From: Polymorphobacter megasporae
Lineage (GTDB): Bacteria > Pseudomonadota > Alphaproteobacteria > Sphingomonadales > Sphingomonadaceae
Assembly (NCBI RefSeq): GCF_018982885.2
Contig: NZ_CP081848.1
Coordinates: forward strand, 2,914,001 to 2,978,000
Length of the DNA: 64,000 nt
Reading direction: 5' to 3'
Shown: positions 21,159-29,159 of the stretch, piece after piece
Numbering within the stretch: the stretch's first letter is position 1
Layout: each line of letters opens with the position of its first letter
The notes under the pieces: generated by a model
What the model was told of the DNA's origin: nothing
The model's input: only the letters and a program-made list of their open reading frames with translations
Database searches by the model: none
Made by a program: the position numbers and the translations under genes

Positions 21159-21898
21159 GCTGTCGCAGCAGCGAGCCGCCAGCGCGCCATATTGTCGTAA
21201 TACGGCTGCGCAGCGTGGGCGATCGCCCGGAGGTCGTCGGGCAGGGCGGGGGCCGGTGCAGCAGGCGAGGACGGAGCAAAGCCGGTCGACTGCTCGACGA
21301 CGTCGTACCACGCCGGGGCCCAGACACCGTCGCTCGCGCGCGGTCCGGCGGGCCAACTCAACATCCGCTCGGAGAAGTCGACACCGAGTGCTTCGCACAA
21401 CGCTGTCAGCATTCCCCGCGGCTCGGCGAGCACGTCGGCAGTCTCGATCACCGGCGGCGCGGTGCCGGTCCGCTGCGCGACGCGGTCGAAGATCTCGGCC
21501 TGCCGAACGACGCCGATTTCGCCGAGCGTGACGTCGCTGCGCTTGCGCACATACGACGCGAGCACCGCTGCGGGGTCGCGAATGAGGAAGGCGTTGGTGC
21601 ACGCATCGGACCAGTCGAGGCCGAAGCCGTCGAGCATGTGGTGGCACATGTGCTTCTGGTACCAGACCGGCTTGCCCCCAGGCACGGGGCCGGTCACTGC
21701 CGCCGCGACGTCGCGCCAGTCGGTCGGCTGCGACGCGAGCACCTCGGCGCGCATCGGATGATCGAGTCCGGTGGCGGCGAGATAGGCGGCGTAGAACGGC
21801 TCGTCGCTGACGACGGTGTCGTCGCGGTTCTCGAACGCGCGCATCATCGCCGTCGAGATGTTGCGCGGCCCCGACCACATCGCGATCCTGAGCGTCAT
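21155..21898 (-). CDS. Sulfotransferase family protein
   Basis: The protein has 247 aa. The N-terminus RIAMWSGPRNISTAMMRAFE is the 5'-phosphosulfate-binding loop of a small bacterial sulfotransferase family often encoded beside class-IV aminotransferases. A later RDPAAVLASY segment matches the 3'-phosphate-binding region of PAPS sulfotransferases. Family members are predicted to transfer sulfate from PAPS; the acceptor is unknown. It overlaps the genes on both sides by 4 bases (ATGA and GTGA), so all three are made together. Confidence 0.8.
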   Translation of the reverse strand: MTLRIAMWSGPRNISTAMMRAFENRDDTVVSDEPFYAAYLAATGLDHPMRAEVLASQPTDWRDVAAAVTGPVPGGKPVWYQKHMCHHMLDGFGLDWSDACTNAFLIRDPAAVLASYVRKRSDVTLGEIGVVRQAEIFDRVAQRTGTAPPVIETADVLAEPRGMLTALCEALGVDFSERMLSWPAGPRASDGVWAPAWYDVVEQSTGFAPSSPAAPAPALPDDLRAIAHAAQPYYDNMARWRLAAATA

Positions 21899-22815
21899 AC
21901 GAGGCGGTTCGCTGCGGCGTCGGCGTCTTTCATCGCCTCGTAGGCGGCGAGCAGCCGGGCGGTCACCGGTGCGCCAGTTCCCGGCATTGCGCGGCCGTCG
22001 ATCTCGCGAACCGCGGTGATGCCGCCCATTGTCCCGGTCACGAAAACCTCGTCGGCTTCACGTAGCTGGTCCACCGGAAAATCTCCCTGCCGCAATGGCG
22101 CCGCGCCAGCCGCGCACGCCGCGATCACATTCTGCCGGGTGATGCCGTTGAAGCAATAGACGTCGCCCGAGGTGAAGACGGTGCCGTCCTTGACCCAGAA
22201 CAGGTTGGTCGCGTTGCAGCTGGCGACGTTGCCGTGCGGATCGAGCATCACCGCCTCGTCGGCGCCGTCATCGATGACTTCGAGCAGGGCGCGGATCAGG
22301 TTGAGGCGGCTGTGCGAGTTGAGCCGCATGTCGAAAATGTCCGGCCCCGAAGTCCGGGTTGCAGCGGTCCGCAGCACGAGTCCGTCGCCCGCTGCCCGCG
22401 GCGGTGACACCTTGAACTCGGCGGTGACGACCATCGTCGCGCTACCCGCCATGTGGCGCGGGTCCTGGTTGATCGTCCGCTTGCGCCCGCGCGTGACCAT
22501 CAGCCGGAGGTGTCCGCCGTCGGTCATGCGGTTCGCGGTGAGGAGCCGCACGAGTTCGGCGGTCAGCTCGCTGCGCGTCAGGCCGATGTCGATGCGGATC
22601 GCACCTGCGCTGGCGAACAGCCGGTCGAGATGGGCATCGAGGAACAGCAGCGCCCCGCGATGGAGCCGCAATCCCTCCCACACGCCGTCACCGAGCCCGA
22701 ACCCGGCGTCGAAGATAGATACCGATGCCGTGCTCGCAGGGACGAGCGCGCCGCCGACATACGCAAGGATGCCGGCGTTGCGCGGATCGTCGACGAAGTC
22801 CTGGCTACCCGCCAT
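21895..22815 (-). CDS. Class-IV aminotransferase-fold protein lacking the expected PLP lysine
   Basis: The protein has 306 aa with the class-IV (branched-chain/D-amino acid aminotransferase) fold: FDAGFGLGDGVWEG at 35-48, NATNLFWVKDG at 201-211, NGITRQNVI at 223-231 and ADEVFVTGTMGGITAV at 254-269. The residue where the Schiff-base lysine is expected is Arg170 (HSRLN), and there is no lysine at all between K135 and K209. The Glu of the usual EGxxxNLF motif is also absent (SCNATNLF). It may therefore be a non-transaminating relative. It is coupled to the downstream sulfotransferase (ATGA) and lies 12 bases behind the Gfo/Idh/MocA gene. Confidence 0.8.
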   Translation of the reverse strand: MAGSQDFVDDPRNAGILAYVGGALVPASTASVSIFDAGFGLGDGVWEGLRLHRGALLFLDAHLDRLFASAGAIRIDIGLTRSELTAELVRLLTANRMTDGGHLRLMVTRGRKRTINQDPRHMAGSATMVVTAEFKVSPPRAAGDGLVLRTAATRTSGPDIFDMRLNSHSRLNLIRALLEVIDDGADEAVMLDPHGNVASCNATNLFWVKDGTVFTSGDVYCFNGITRQNVIAACAAGAAPLRQGDFPVDQLREADEVFVTGTMGGITAVREIDGRAMPGTGAPVTARLLAAYEAMKDADAAANRLV

Positions 22816-22827
22816 CGCGCGCCCGGC

Positions 22828-23847
22828 TCAAAGCTCGACCGGGGCGCCGTGGGCCGCGGCGCTGGCGATGATCGCCTCGAGCATCTCCATGACCTCGATC
22901 GATTCGGCCTCGCCGATCCCGGTCCAGCCTGCGGGGTCGCCGCGGACGAGGTCGGCGAACGAGTCGGCCTCGGCGCGGAAGCCGTCCAAAGGTTCGAACC
23001 GGCGCGTCTCGTTGGTAGCGTCCCACCCGCCGCGGCTGATGTCGACGACCCCGGGCGCGGCGGCGGTCAGGTGGTTGAGATATTCGGTCATCACGACACC
23101 GCCCTCGCATGCGATCGTCGCGCGGCGGTAGACGCCGGTGCCGAACGAGCACGCCGCCTGCGCGAGCAGCCCGCCGGGAAATTCGATGTTGGCGATCAGC
23201 GTCGCATCGACTCCGCTCTCGGTCCATGTCGCCATAGCGCTGACGCGGATCGGCTTAACCCCCGCAAGCAGGCGGATCAGGCTGACCGGGTACGTTCCGG
23301 CGTCGAGCAATGCGCCGCCGCCAAGACCGGGATCGAGCCGGATATTCGATGGGTTGGCTACCGGGAAGCCGAACGCCGCCTGGATGATCTTCGGCAGCCC
23401 GATCTCGCCCGAATGGACGAGTTCGGCGACCGCATGCGTCTGTGGCTGCGCGCGGTACGGGAACGCCTCGACAAGGCAACGCCCGGCGCTGTGCGCGGCG
23501 GCGAACATCGCACGGGCATCGGCGGCGGTGACCGCGATCGGCTTCTCGCACAGGACATGCTTGCCGGCTTCGAGCGCGCGGATCGTCCATTCGGCGTGCA
23601 TCGAGTTCGGCAGCGGATTGTAGATCGCCTCGACCTCGGGGTCGGCGAGCAGCGCGTCGTAGCTGCCTAGAGCGCGCGGGATTGCATGGCGGTCGGCGAA
23701 GGCCTGCGCCGAAGCGAGATCGCGGCTCGCGACGGCGACGACCTTGACCTTGTCCGATGGTTTGACCCCGGCGATGAAATGACGCCCGATATTCGCGGTG
23801 CTGAGGATGCCGATGCGCAGCGGACCAGTGTTGTCGGTGTCGGCCAT
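22828..23847 (-). CDS. Gfo/Idh/MocA family NAD(P)-dependent oxidoreductase (2)
   Basis: The protein has 339 aa. The ATG at 23847 is preferred over an in-frame ATG at 23952 because GGGGAG sits 4 bases in front of it and the Rossmann motif LRIGILSTANIGRHF begins 9 residues in. The catalytic motif LCEKPI is at about residue 97. The substrate domain follows and has the usual length. It is the first gene of the leftward unit that ends at the TonB receptor and is only distantly similar to the other Gfo/Idh/MocA protein in this window. The substrate is unknown. Confidence 0.87.
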   Translation of the reverse strand: MADTDNTGPLRIGILSTANIGRHFIAGVKPSDKVKVVAVASRDLASAQAFADRHAIPRALGSYDALLADPEVEAIYNPLPNSMHAEWTIRALEAGKHVLCEKPIAVTAADARAMFAAAHSAGRCLVEAFPYRAQPQTHAVAELVHSGEIGLPKIIQAAFGFPVANPSNIRLDPGLGGGALLDAGTYPVSLIRLLAGVKPIRVSAMATWTESGVDATLIANIEFPGGLLAQAACSFGTGVYRRATIACEGGVVMTEYLNHLTAAAPGVVDISRGGWDATNETRRFEPLDGFRAEADSFADLVRGDPAGWTGIGEAESIEVMEMLEAIIASAAAHGAPVEL

Positions 23848-24023
23848 ATGCTCCCCTGCGGCTTGATCGCTCAAGTCTTTAGCCCGCTCGGCGTAACGAT
23901 GTCTTCCGGATTCGTCGGGTCTCGACAACAAGTTCGGCAGGCAATGATGCACCGCAGCGTGTTTCGGTTGCGGCCCGCAACGATCTGGCTAAACTCGGCT
24001 TCAGCGATGATTCTTAACCGCCC

Positions 24024-24125
24024 ATGACCCTGCGAGACCGTCGCCCTCGTTTCGAATTGCGAGCGCATTTTCGCGTGGCGGCGACGGTCGCCGACCGCGC
24101 CATCACTCCCGGCGTCGCGCTCTGA
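24024..24125 (+). CDS. Possible 33-codon leader ORF upstream of the POT transporter
   Basis: An ATG at 24024 opens a 33-codon frame whose TGA (24123-24125) overlaps the CTG at 24122 that begins the POT protein. The overlap has the same form as the ATGA/GTGA/TTGA couplings elsewhere in this window. The peptide is Arg-rich and unlike any family I know. It may be a translated leader that couples ribosomes onto the CTG, or a chance frame in GC-rich DNA. Confidence 0.25.
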   Translation: MTLRDRRPRFELRAHFRVAATVADRAITPGVAL

Positions 24126-25537
24126 ACGACACGGTCGCCATCGCCCCGGCGGCCGTCGCGTCCCCCGCGTCCGATCGCGCGTTCCTCGGCCATCCGCGCG
24201 GCCTCGCAGTTCTAGCATTCTCCGAGGCGTGGGAGCGGTTTTCCTATTCGGGCATGCAGACCCTGCTCGTGCTCTACACGGCACACTCGCTGTTCCAGCC
24301 CGAGAACATCGGCAAGATCTGGGGGTTCGCCGGTTTCCGCGGCGCGCTCGAGGCGCTGTACGGCCCGCTATCGACGGCGGCGCTCGCGTCGAGCACCTTC
24401 GGCATCTACGCCGGGCTCGTCTATCTGACCCCGATCCTCGGCGGGCTGCTCGCCGACCGGCTGCTCGGCAAGACGCGAACGGTCATCATCGGCGCGGTGC
24501 TGCTGACCGCCGGCCATTGGCTGATGGCATACGAACAGAGCTTCCTCATCGCGCTCGCCTGCCTCGTCCTCGGCGTCGGCTGCTTCAAGACCAACATCAC
24601 CGGGCAGGTCGGCGACCTGTACGTCCTCGGCGATCCGCGCCGGGCCCGCGCCTTCCAGATCTTCGTCCTGTTCATCGCCATCGCCGCGGTCGCTGCGCCG
24701 CTCGTCTGCGGCACGCTCGGCGAGAAGGTCAGCTGGAGCTGGGGGTTCGGCTCGGCCGGTATCGGCATGGTCGTCGGCCTGTTCACCTACCTCGGCGGGC
24801 GTCGCTGGCTGCCGCCCGAACCCGCGCCGAAAAAACGCGGCGGCGTCGTCGAGCCACGACCCAGGCTTGCGCCCGGCGAGGGGCGCGTCATCCTGATCCT
24901 CGTCCTGCTGCTCCCGGTGCTGACGCTGTCGACCGTCGGCAACGAGCAGATGTTCAACGCCTATCTGCTGTGGGGCGAGGCGAACTACCAGCTGACCTTC
25001 TTCGGGATGACGATGCCGATCACGTGGCTGATCTCGATCGATTCGGTCATCGCGATCCTGGCGATGAGCGGGTCGCTGTTGTTCTGGCGCTGGTGGGGCA
25101 AGCGGCGGCACGAGCCCGACGAGATCACCAAGCTGACGATCGGGACGATGATCTGCGCGCTCGCGCCGCTCGTGCTGTCGGTCGCGTCGCTCTACGCGGC
25201 GGGCGGGCACCGCGTCAGCCTCGGCTGGGGGCTGGTGTTCCACGCGATCAACGAGGTCGGTTTCGCCAACGTCTATCCCGTCGGCATGGCGCTGTATTCA
25301 CGCTGCGCCCCGCGCGCGCTCGGCGGCACGATGATCGCGATCTACTTTCTCCACCTGTTTGCGGCGAATGTCCTCGTCGGGCGCTTGGGCGGCCTGTTGT
25401 CGACGATGTCGGGGGCGTCGTTCTGGCTGCTCCATGCCGGACTGATCGCGGTCGCAGCGCTGATCCTGCTGCTCGTCCGCAAGCTCGCCGGCCGCCTGCT
25501 TGCGCCGACGGTCGATCCCGAGGCCGCGTTCGCCTGA
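24122..25537 (+). CDS. POT/PTR family proton-dependent oligopeptide transporter
   Basis: The protein is about 471 aa if it starts at CTG 24122. It is an inner-membrane symporter for di- and tripeptides with about 12-14 hydrophobic helices. The family signature GHPRGLAVLAFSEAWERFSY lies before the first ATG (24254), so that ATG cannot be the start. There is no in-frame ATG, GTG or TTG between the upstream stop (24008) and 24254, and CTG 24122 is the best candidate. PTR-type motifs such as LGVGCFKTNITGQVGDLY follow. It is 44 bases upstream of proC on the same strand. It probably adds peptide uptake to the surrounding island. Confidence 0.9.
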   Translation: MNDTVAIAPAAVASPASDRAFLGHPRGLAVLAFSEAWERFSYSGMQTLLVLYTAHSLFQPENIGKIWGFAGFRGALEALYGPLSTAALASSTFGIYAGLVYLTPILGGLLADRLLGKTRTVIIGAVLLTAGHWLMAYEQSFLIALACLVLGVGCFKTNITGQVGDLYVLGDPRRARAFQIFVLFIAIAAVAAPLVCGTLGEKVSWSWGFGSAGIGMVVGLFTYLGGRRWLPPEPAPKKRGGVVEPRPRLAPGEGRVILILVLLLPVLTLSTVGNEQMFNAYLLWGEANYQLTFFGMTMPITWLISIDSVIAILAMSGSLLFWRWWGKRRHEPDEITKLTIGTMICALAPLVLSVASLYAAGGHRVSLGWGLVFHAINEVGFANVYPVGMALYSRCAPRALGGTMIAIYFLHLFAANVLVGRLGGLLSTMSGASFWLLHAGLIAVAALILLLVRKLAGRLLAPTVDPEAAFA

Positions 25538-25581
25538 CGCTGCCACGGCGCGCGCGATCATCATTCAACCAGGAAATACCG

Positions 25582-26376
25582 ATGACCGAAGACGTTCTAC
25601 TCGTGGGCTGCGGCAACATGGGCGGCGCGATGCTCCGCGGCTGGCTCGCGCAGCACCGCACCGGGCTCATCGTCGTCGACCCCGGCGTCGAGCGAATCCC
25701 GGCGGGCGTGAGGGCGATGAGCGTGCTCCCCGCCGACGAGCCCGCGCCGCGCGTCGTCGTCCTCGCGGTGAAGCCGCAGATGCTCGCCGTCGTCGCCCCG
25801 GCGATCGAGCATGTCGTCGGCCCCGAGACGATCCTGCTGTCGGTCCTCGCGGCGGTCGAGATCGCCAGCCTGCGCCGTCACCTGCCGCGTGCTCGCGCGA
25901 TCGTTCGCGCGGTGCCGAACCTGCCCGGCGCGATTGGCGCAGGCGTAACGGCGCTGGCGGCGGACGGCCTCGATCCCGCCGACCGCGAGCTGGTGACCGG
26001 CTTGTGCGACCCGCTCGGCCCGGTCGAGTGGCTCGACCGCGAAGCGCAGATCGACGCCGCAACCTCGGTCTCTGGCTGCGGTCCCGCCTTCCTGTTCCGC
26101 TTTGCCGACGCGGTGGTGCAGGCGGGCGTTGCACAAGGTCTCGATGCCGACACCGCGCGCCGCCTGTTCGCCGCGACGATGACGGGTGCGGGGCAGATGC
26201 TGATGGCGAGCGACGACAGCCCCGGCGACATGGCCAACCGCGTCGCCAGCCCGGGCGGGGTGACACTCGCGGGGCTCGCCGTGCTCGACCGCGACGATGC
26301 GCTGGTGAAGCTCATCGGCGAGACGCTTGCGGCAGCCGCGCGGCGTAGCGCCGAAATGGCGGCGGACGCGCGTTAG
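25582..26376 (+). CDS. proC: Pyrroline-5-carboxylate reductase
   Basis: The protein has 264 aa. The ATG at 25582 is supported by AGGA 9 bases upstream. The NADP-binding start is LLVGCGNMGGAML, and the C-terminal P5C-reductase signature covers MANRVASPGGVTLAGLAVLD. It reduces 1-pyrroline-5-carboxylate to proline in the cytoplasm. The stop overlaps the stop of the converging MCC alpha gene by 4 bases, so there is no room for a conventional terminator. Confidence 0.94.
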   Translation: MTEDVLLVGCGNMGGAMLRGWLAQHRTGLIVVDPGVERIPAGVRAMSVLPADEPAPRVVVLAVKPQMLAVVAPAIEHVVGPETILLSVLAAVEIASLRRHLPRARAIVRAVPNLPGAIGAGVTALAADGLDPADRELVTGLCDPLGPVEWLDREAQIDAATSVSGCGPAFLFRFADAVVQAGVAQGLDADTARRLFAATMTGAGQMLMASDDSPGDMANRVASPGGVTLAGLAVLDRDDALVKLIGETLAAAARRSAEMAADAR

Positions 26377-28367
26377 GCGGCGAGGCCCTCGATCTCGACG
26401 AGCAGCATGCCGTCGCCGACCTGATCCCCTTCGGCGACGTGGACCGCGCTAACTTTCCCCGCGACCTTCGCGACGAGCCGGTGCTCCATCTTCATCGCTT
26501 CGAGGACGAGGAGGCGGTCACCCGCGTCGACCGCAGTGCCGACCGCGACATCGAGTGCGAGGACGCGCCCGGGCATCGGCGCGAGAACGCGGCCGTCGCC
26601 ACCGGGCTCGATTCCAGCGATACGCGGCGCGCGGAGCGAAAGCGTGTCGGCGCGCCCGGCGATGCGGACCTCGATCGAGCCTTCGCCGCGGATGACGATG
26701 GCATGGACCAAGCGCCCGCCGATGTCGGCCTCGAAACGGATGTCGTCGAGAAAGCGCCCGGTGGCAGTGAGGGGGGCGGCCATCCCTTCGATCCGGTCAC
26801 CATCGACCGTCAGCGCGACCCGCTCGCCGTCGGGCTTGAACAGGTCGACATAGCGCGGCACGGGCAGGTTGAGCCGCCACCCGCCGAGCCGCTCGAACAT
26901 CGTCGGCGCGGGCGGCGTAACCGGAGCTGTCGCGAGCGCGGCGACGACGACGCTGTCGTCGCTCACCCCGACCGGCGGCGCGAGGTCGTCGGCGTGGCGC
27001 GCGATGAAGCCGGTGTCGATCTCGGCGGCGCGAAACGCGGGATGGTCGATCAGCCGCGCGAGGAAGGCGCGGTTGGTCCGCACCCCGTCGATGATGCAGC
27101 CGTCGAGCGCCGCGACCAGCGCATCGATCGCGCGGGAGCGGTCGGGGCCATAGGCAATCACCTTGGCAATCATCGGGTCGTAGAAGACGCTAATTTCGCT
27201 GCCGGTCTCGACGCCGCTGTCGATCCGCGGCGACGCGATCCCGCCATTGACGAAGCGCGCGGTGCCCGGAAAGCGGACGCGCGACAGCACTCCGGTCGAC
27301 GGCAGGAAGCCGTTGTCGGGGTCCTCGGCGTACAGCCGCGCCTCGACCGCGTGGCCGGTGGCGACGATGTTGGTCTGGTTCGCCGGGAGCATCTCGCCGC
27401 GCGCGACGCGCAGTTGCCATTCGACGAGATCGAACCCGGTGATAGCTTCGGTTACCGGATGTTCGACCTGAAGCCGGGTGTTCATCTCCATGAAATAGAA
27501 CGCCGGGTCGCCGTTCTCGTCGACGGCGTCGAGATCGAGGATGAACTCGACCGTGCCCGCGCCTTCATAGTCGATCGCGGTCGCGGCGGCGCACGCGGCG
27601 ACGCCCAGGATGTGCCGCAGTCGGTCGGACAGGCCGGGGGCAGGGGCCTCCTCGATGACCTTCTGGTGGCGGCGCTGGAGCGAGCAATCGCGCTCGAACA
27701 GATGGACGACATTGCCCGCGGCGTCGGCGAAGACCTGGACCTCAACGTGGCGCGGGCGGGCAATCAACTTTTCGAGCAGGACCCCGTCGTTGCCGAATGC
27801 GCGCCCCGCCTCGCGCTGCGCGGCGAGGAGTGCTTCGGCGAATTCGGCCTTGGTGTCGACCGCGCGCATCCCCTTGCCGCCGCCGCCCGCGACCGCCTTG
27901 ATCAGCAGCGGAAAACCGATCTGTGCGGCAGCGCGCTCGAGGCGGACGAGCGACTGGTCGTCGCCCTGGTAGCCGGGCGTCGTCGGCACCCCGGCCTTTT
28001 TCATCAAGGCCTTGGCGCCGTCCTTTAATCCCATCGCGCGCATTGCGGCCGCAGGCGGTCCGACAAAGATCAGCCCAGCGTCCCGAACAGCATCGGCGAA
28101 ATCGGCATTCTCCGACAGGAAGCCATAGCCCGGGTGGACCGCGTCGGCCCCCGACCGCGCGGCGGCCCCGAGCAGCTTGGCGGAGTCGAGGTAGCTTTCG
28201 GCGGCGGGGGCGGGGCCGATGTGGACCGCCTGCGTCGCCTCGCGGACGTGGAGCGCGCCGGCATCGGCGTCGGAATAGACCGCGACGGTCTCGATCCCCA
28301 TCGCGTGCGCAGTGCGGATGATCCGCCGCGCGATCTCGCCACGGTTGGCGATGAGGAGCTTTTTCAA
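26373..28367 (-). CDS. mccA/liuD: Methylcrotonyl-CoA carboxylase, biotin-containing alpha subunit
   Basis: The protein has 664 aa from a TTG at 28367 that overlaps the hydratase stop (TTGA) and gives the standard start KKLLIANRGEIARRI. The biotin carboxylase domain (about 1-450) has the glycine-rich ATP loop AGGGGKGMR and the EMNTRLQVEHPVTE signature. The C-terminal biotinyl domain has EAMKMEH with the biotin lysine at about residue 626. It carboxylates biotin for the conversion of 3-methylcrotonyl-CoA to 3-methylglutaconyl-CoA in leucine breakdown. Its place behind an MCC-type carboxyltransferase and a methylglutaconyl-CoA-hydratase-like gene separates it from acetyl- or propionyl-CoA carboxylases. 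Confidence 0.92.
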   Translation of the reverse strand: MKKLLIANRGEIARRIIRTAHAMGIETVAVYSDADAGALHVREATQAVHIGPAPAAESYLDSAKLLGAAARSGADAVHPGYGFLSENADFADAVRDAGLIFVGPPAAAMRAMGLKDGAKALMKKAGVPTTPGYQGDDQSLVRLERAAAQIGFPLLIKAVAGGGGKGMRAVDTKAEFAEALLAAQREAGRAFGNDGVLLEKLIARPRHVEVQVFADAAGNVVHLFERDCSLQRRHQKVIEEAPAPGLSDRLRHILGVAACAAATAIDYEGAGTVEFILDLDAVDENGDPAFYFMEMNTRLQVEHPVTEAITGFDLVEWQLRVARGEMLPANQTNIVATGHAVEARLYAEDPDNGFLPSTGVLSRVRFPGTARFVNGGIASPRIDSGVETGSEISVFYDPMIAKVIAYGPDRSRAIDALVAALDGCIIDGVRTNRAFLARLIDHPAFRAAEIDTGFIARHADDLAPPVGVSDDSVVVAALATAPVTPPAPTMFERLGGWRLNLPVPRYVDLFKPDGERVALTVDGDRIEGMAAPLTATGRFLDDIRFEADIGGRLVHAIVIRGEGSIEVRIAGRADTLSLRAPRIAGIEPGGDGRVLAPMPGRVLALDVAVGTAVDAGDRLLVLEAMKMEHRLVAKVAGKVSAVHVAEGDQVGDGMLLVEIEGLAA

Positions 28368-29143
28368 GACTTTGTCCAATCGGGCTGACGCTTGTCGAGA
28401 AAGGCGGCGAGCCCTTCCTTGCCTTCGGCCGAGGCGCGGCGGGCGGCGATGCGGTCGGCGGTGAGACCACGTAACGTGTCGGTCACAGGTGTTCCGGCGA
28501 CATCGGCGATCAGCGCCTTGGCCGCAGCGACGGCACCCGGGGCGACGCCACGCAACGCCTTGAGCCACGCCGCGACCTGAATCTCGGGCGCGTCGCTGAC
28601 GACATGGACGAGCCCCATCGCGAGCGCGTCGTCGGCGTCGAACATCTCGGCGGTGAGGAACCAGCGCCGCGCCGCCCGCGCGCCGATCGCCCGCAGCACG
28701 AACGGTGAGATCGTCGCGGGGGTCAGTCCGAGCCGCACCTCGCTCAGGCAGAACCGCGCGTCGCTGCTGGCGACGACCATATCCGCCGCCGCGACCAGCC
28801 CGACCCCGCCGCCGAGGACGTTGCCATGCGCAACGGCGATGACCGGACACGGGCAGCGGTCGATCGTATCGAGCATCCCCGACAAGAGCATGGCGTCGGC
28901 GCGGTTCTCCGCTTCGGTCCACCCGCCCGCACGCTTCATCCACGCAACGTCGGCTCCGGCGCAGAATCCCGCACCATTGCCGGCGAGAACGACCGCGCGC
29001 GGCGGGTCGGCATGGAAGCGCGCGAATGTCGTCGTCAGCGCGGCGATCAGCACTTCGTCGAACGCGTTGCGAACCTCGGGGCGGTTCAGCGTGACGCGGG
29101 CGATACCGGCGTCGACGGTGACGAGGAGGGGGGCGTCGGTCAT
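28364..29143 (-). CDS. liuC: Enoyl-CoA hydratase/isomerase family, probable methylglutaconyl-CoA hydratase
   Basis: The protein has 259 aa with the crotonase fold. The oxyanion-hole segment is AGNGAGFCAGADVAWMKR (about residues 54-71), and AHGNVLGGGVGLVAAADMV follows. Such a gene between the two MCC subunits is typical of the liu cluster, where it hydrates 3-methylglutaconyl-CoA to HMG-CoA. It is 16 bases downstream of the MCC beta gene and coupled by TTGA to the alpha gene. Confidence 0.86.
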   Translation of the reverse strand: MTDAPLLVTVDAGIARVTLNRPEVRNAFDEVLIAALTTTFARFHADPPRAVVLAGNGAGFCAGADVAWMKRAGGWTEAENRADAMLLSGMLDTIDRCPCPVIAVAHGNVLGGGVGLVAAADMVVASSDARFCLSEVRLGLTPATISPFVLRAIGARAARRWFLTAEMFDADDALAMGLVHVVSDAPEIQVAAWLKALRGVAPGAVAAAKALIADVAGTPVTDTLRGLTADRIAARRASAEGKEGLAAFLDKRQPDWTKS

Positions 29144-29159
29144 TGCCTGATGACCCCGA

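Noticed and set aside
21159-21878. N-terminal extension fusing extra sequence to the P-loop protein
   Set aside because: The region is the sulfotransferase gene in another frame; the GTGA overlap at 21158 explains the start.
24229-25581. Long N-terminal extension of ProC
   Set aside because: It covers the POT transporter in another frame; ProC starts at 25582 with its NADP motif and a Shine-Dalgarno sequence.
26439-28028. A 529-codon plus-strand frame opposite the MCC alpha gene
   Set aside because: It is the antisense of a well-conserved carboxylase, with biased Arg/Asp/Val composition and no motif.
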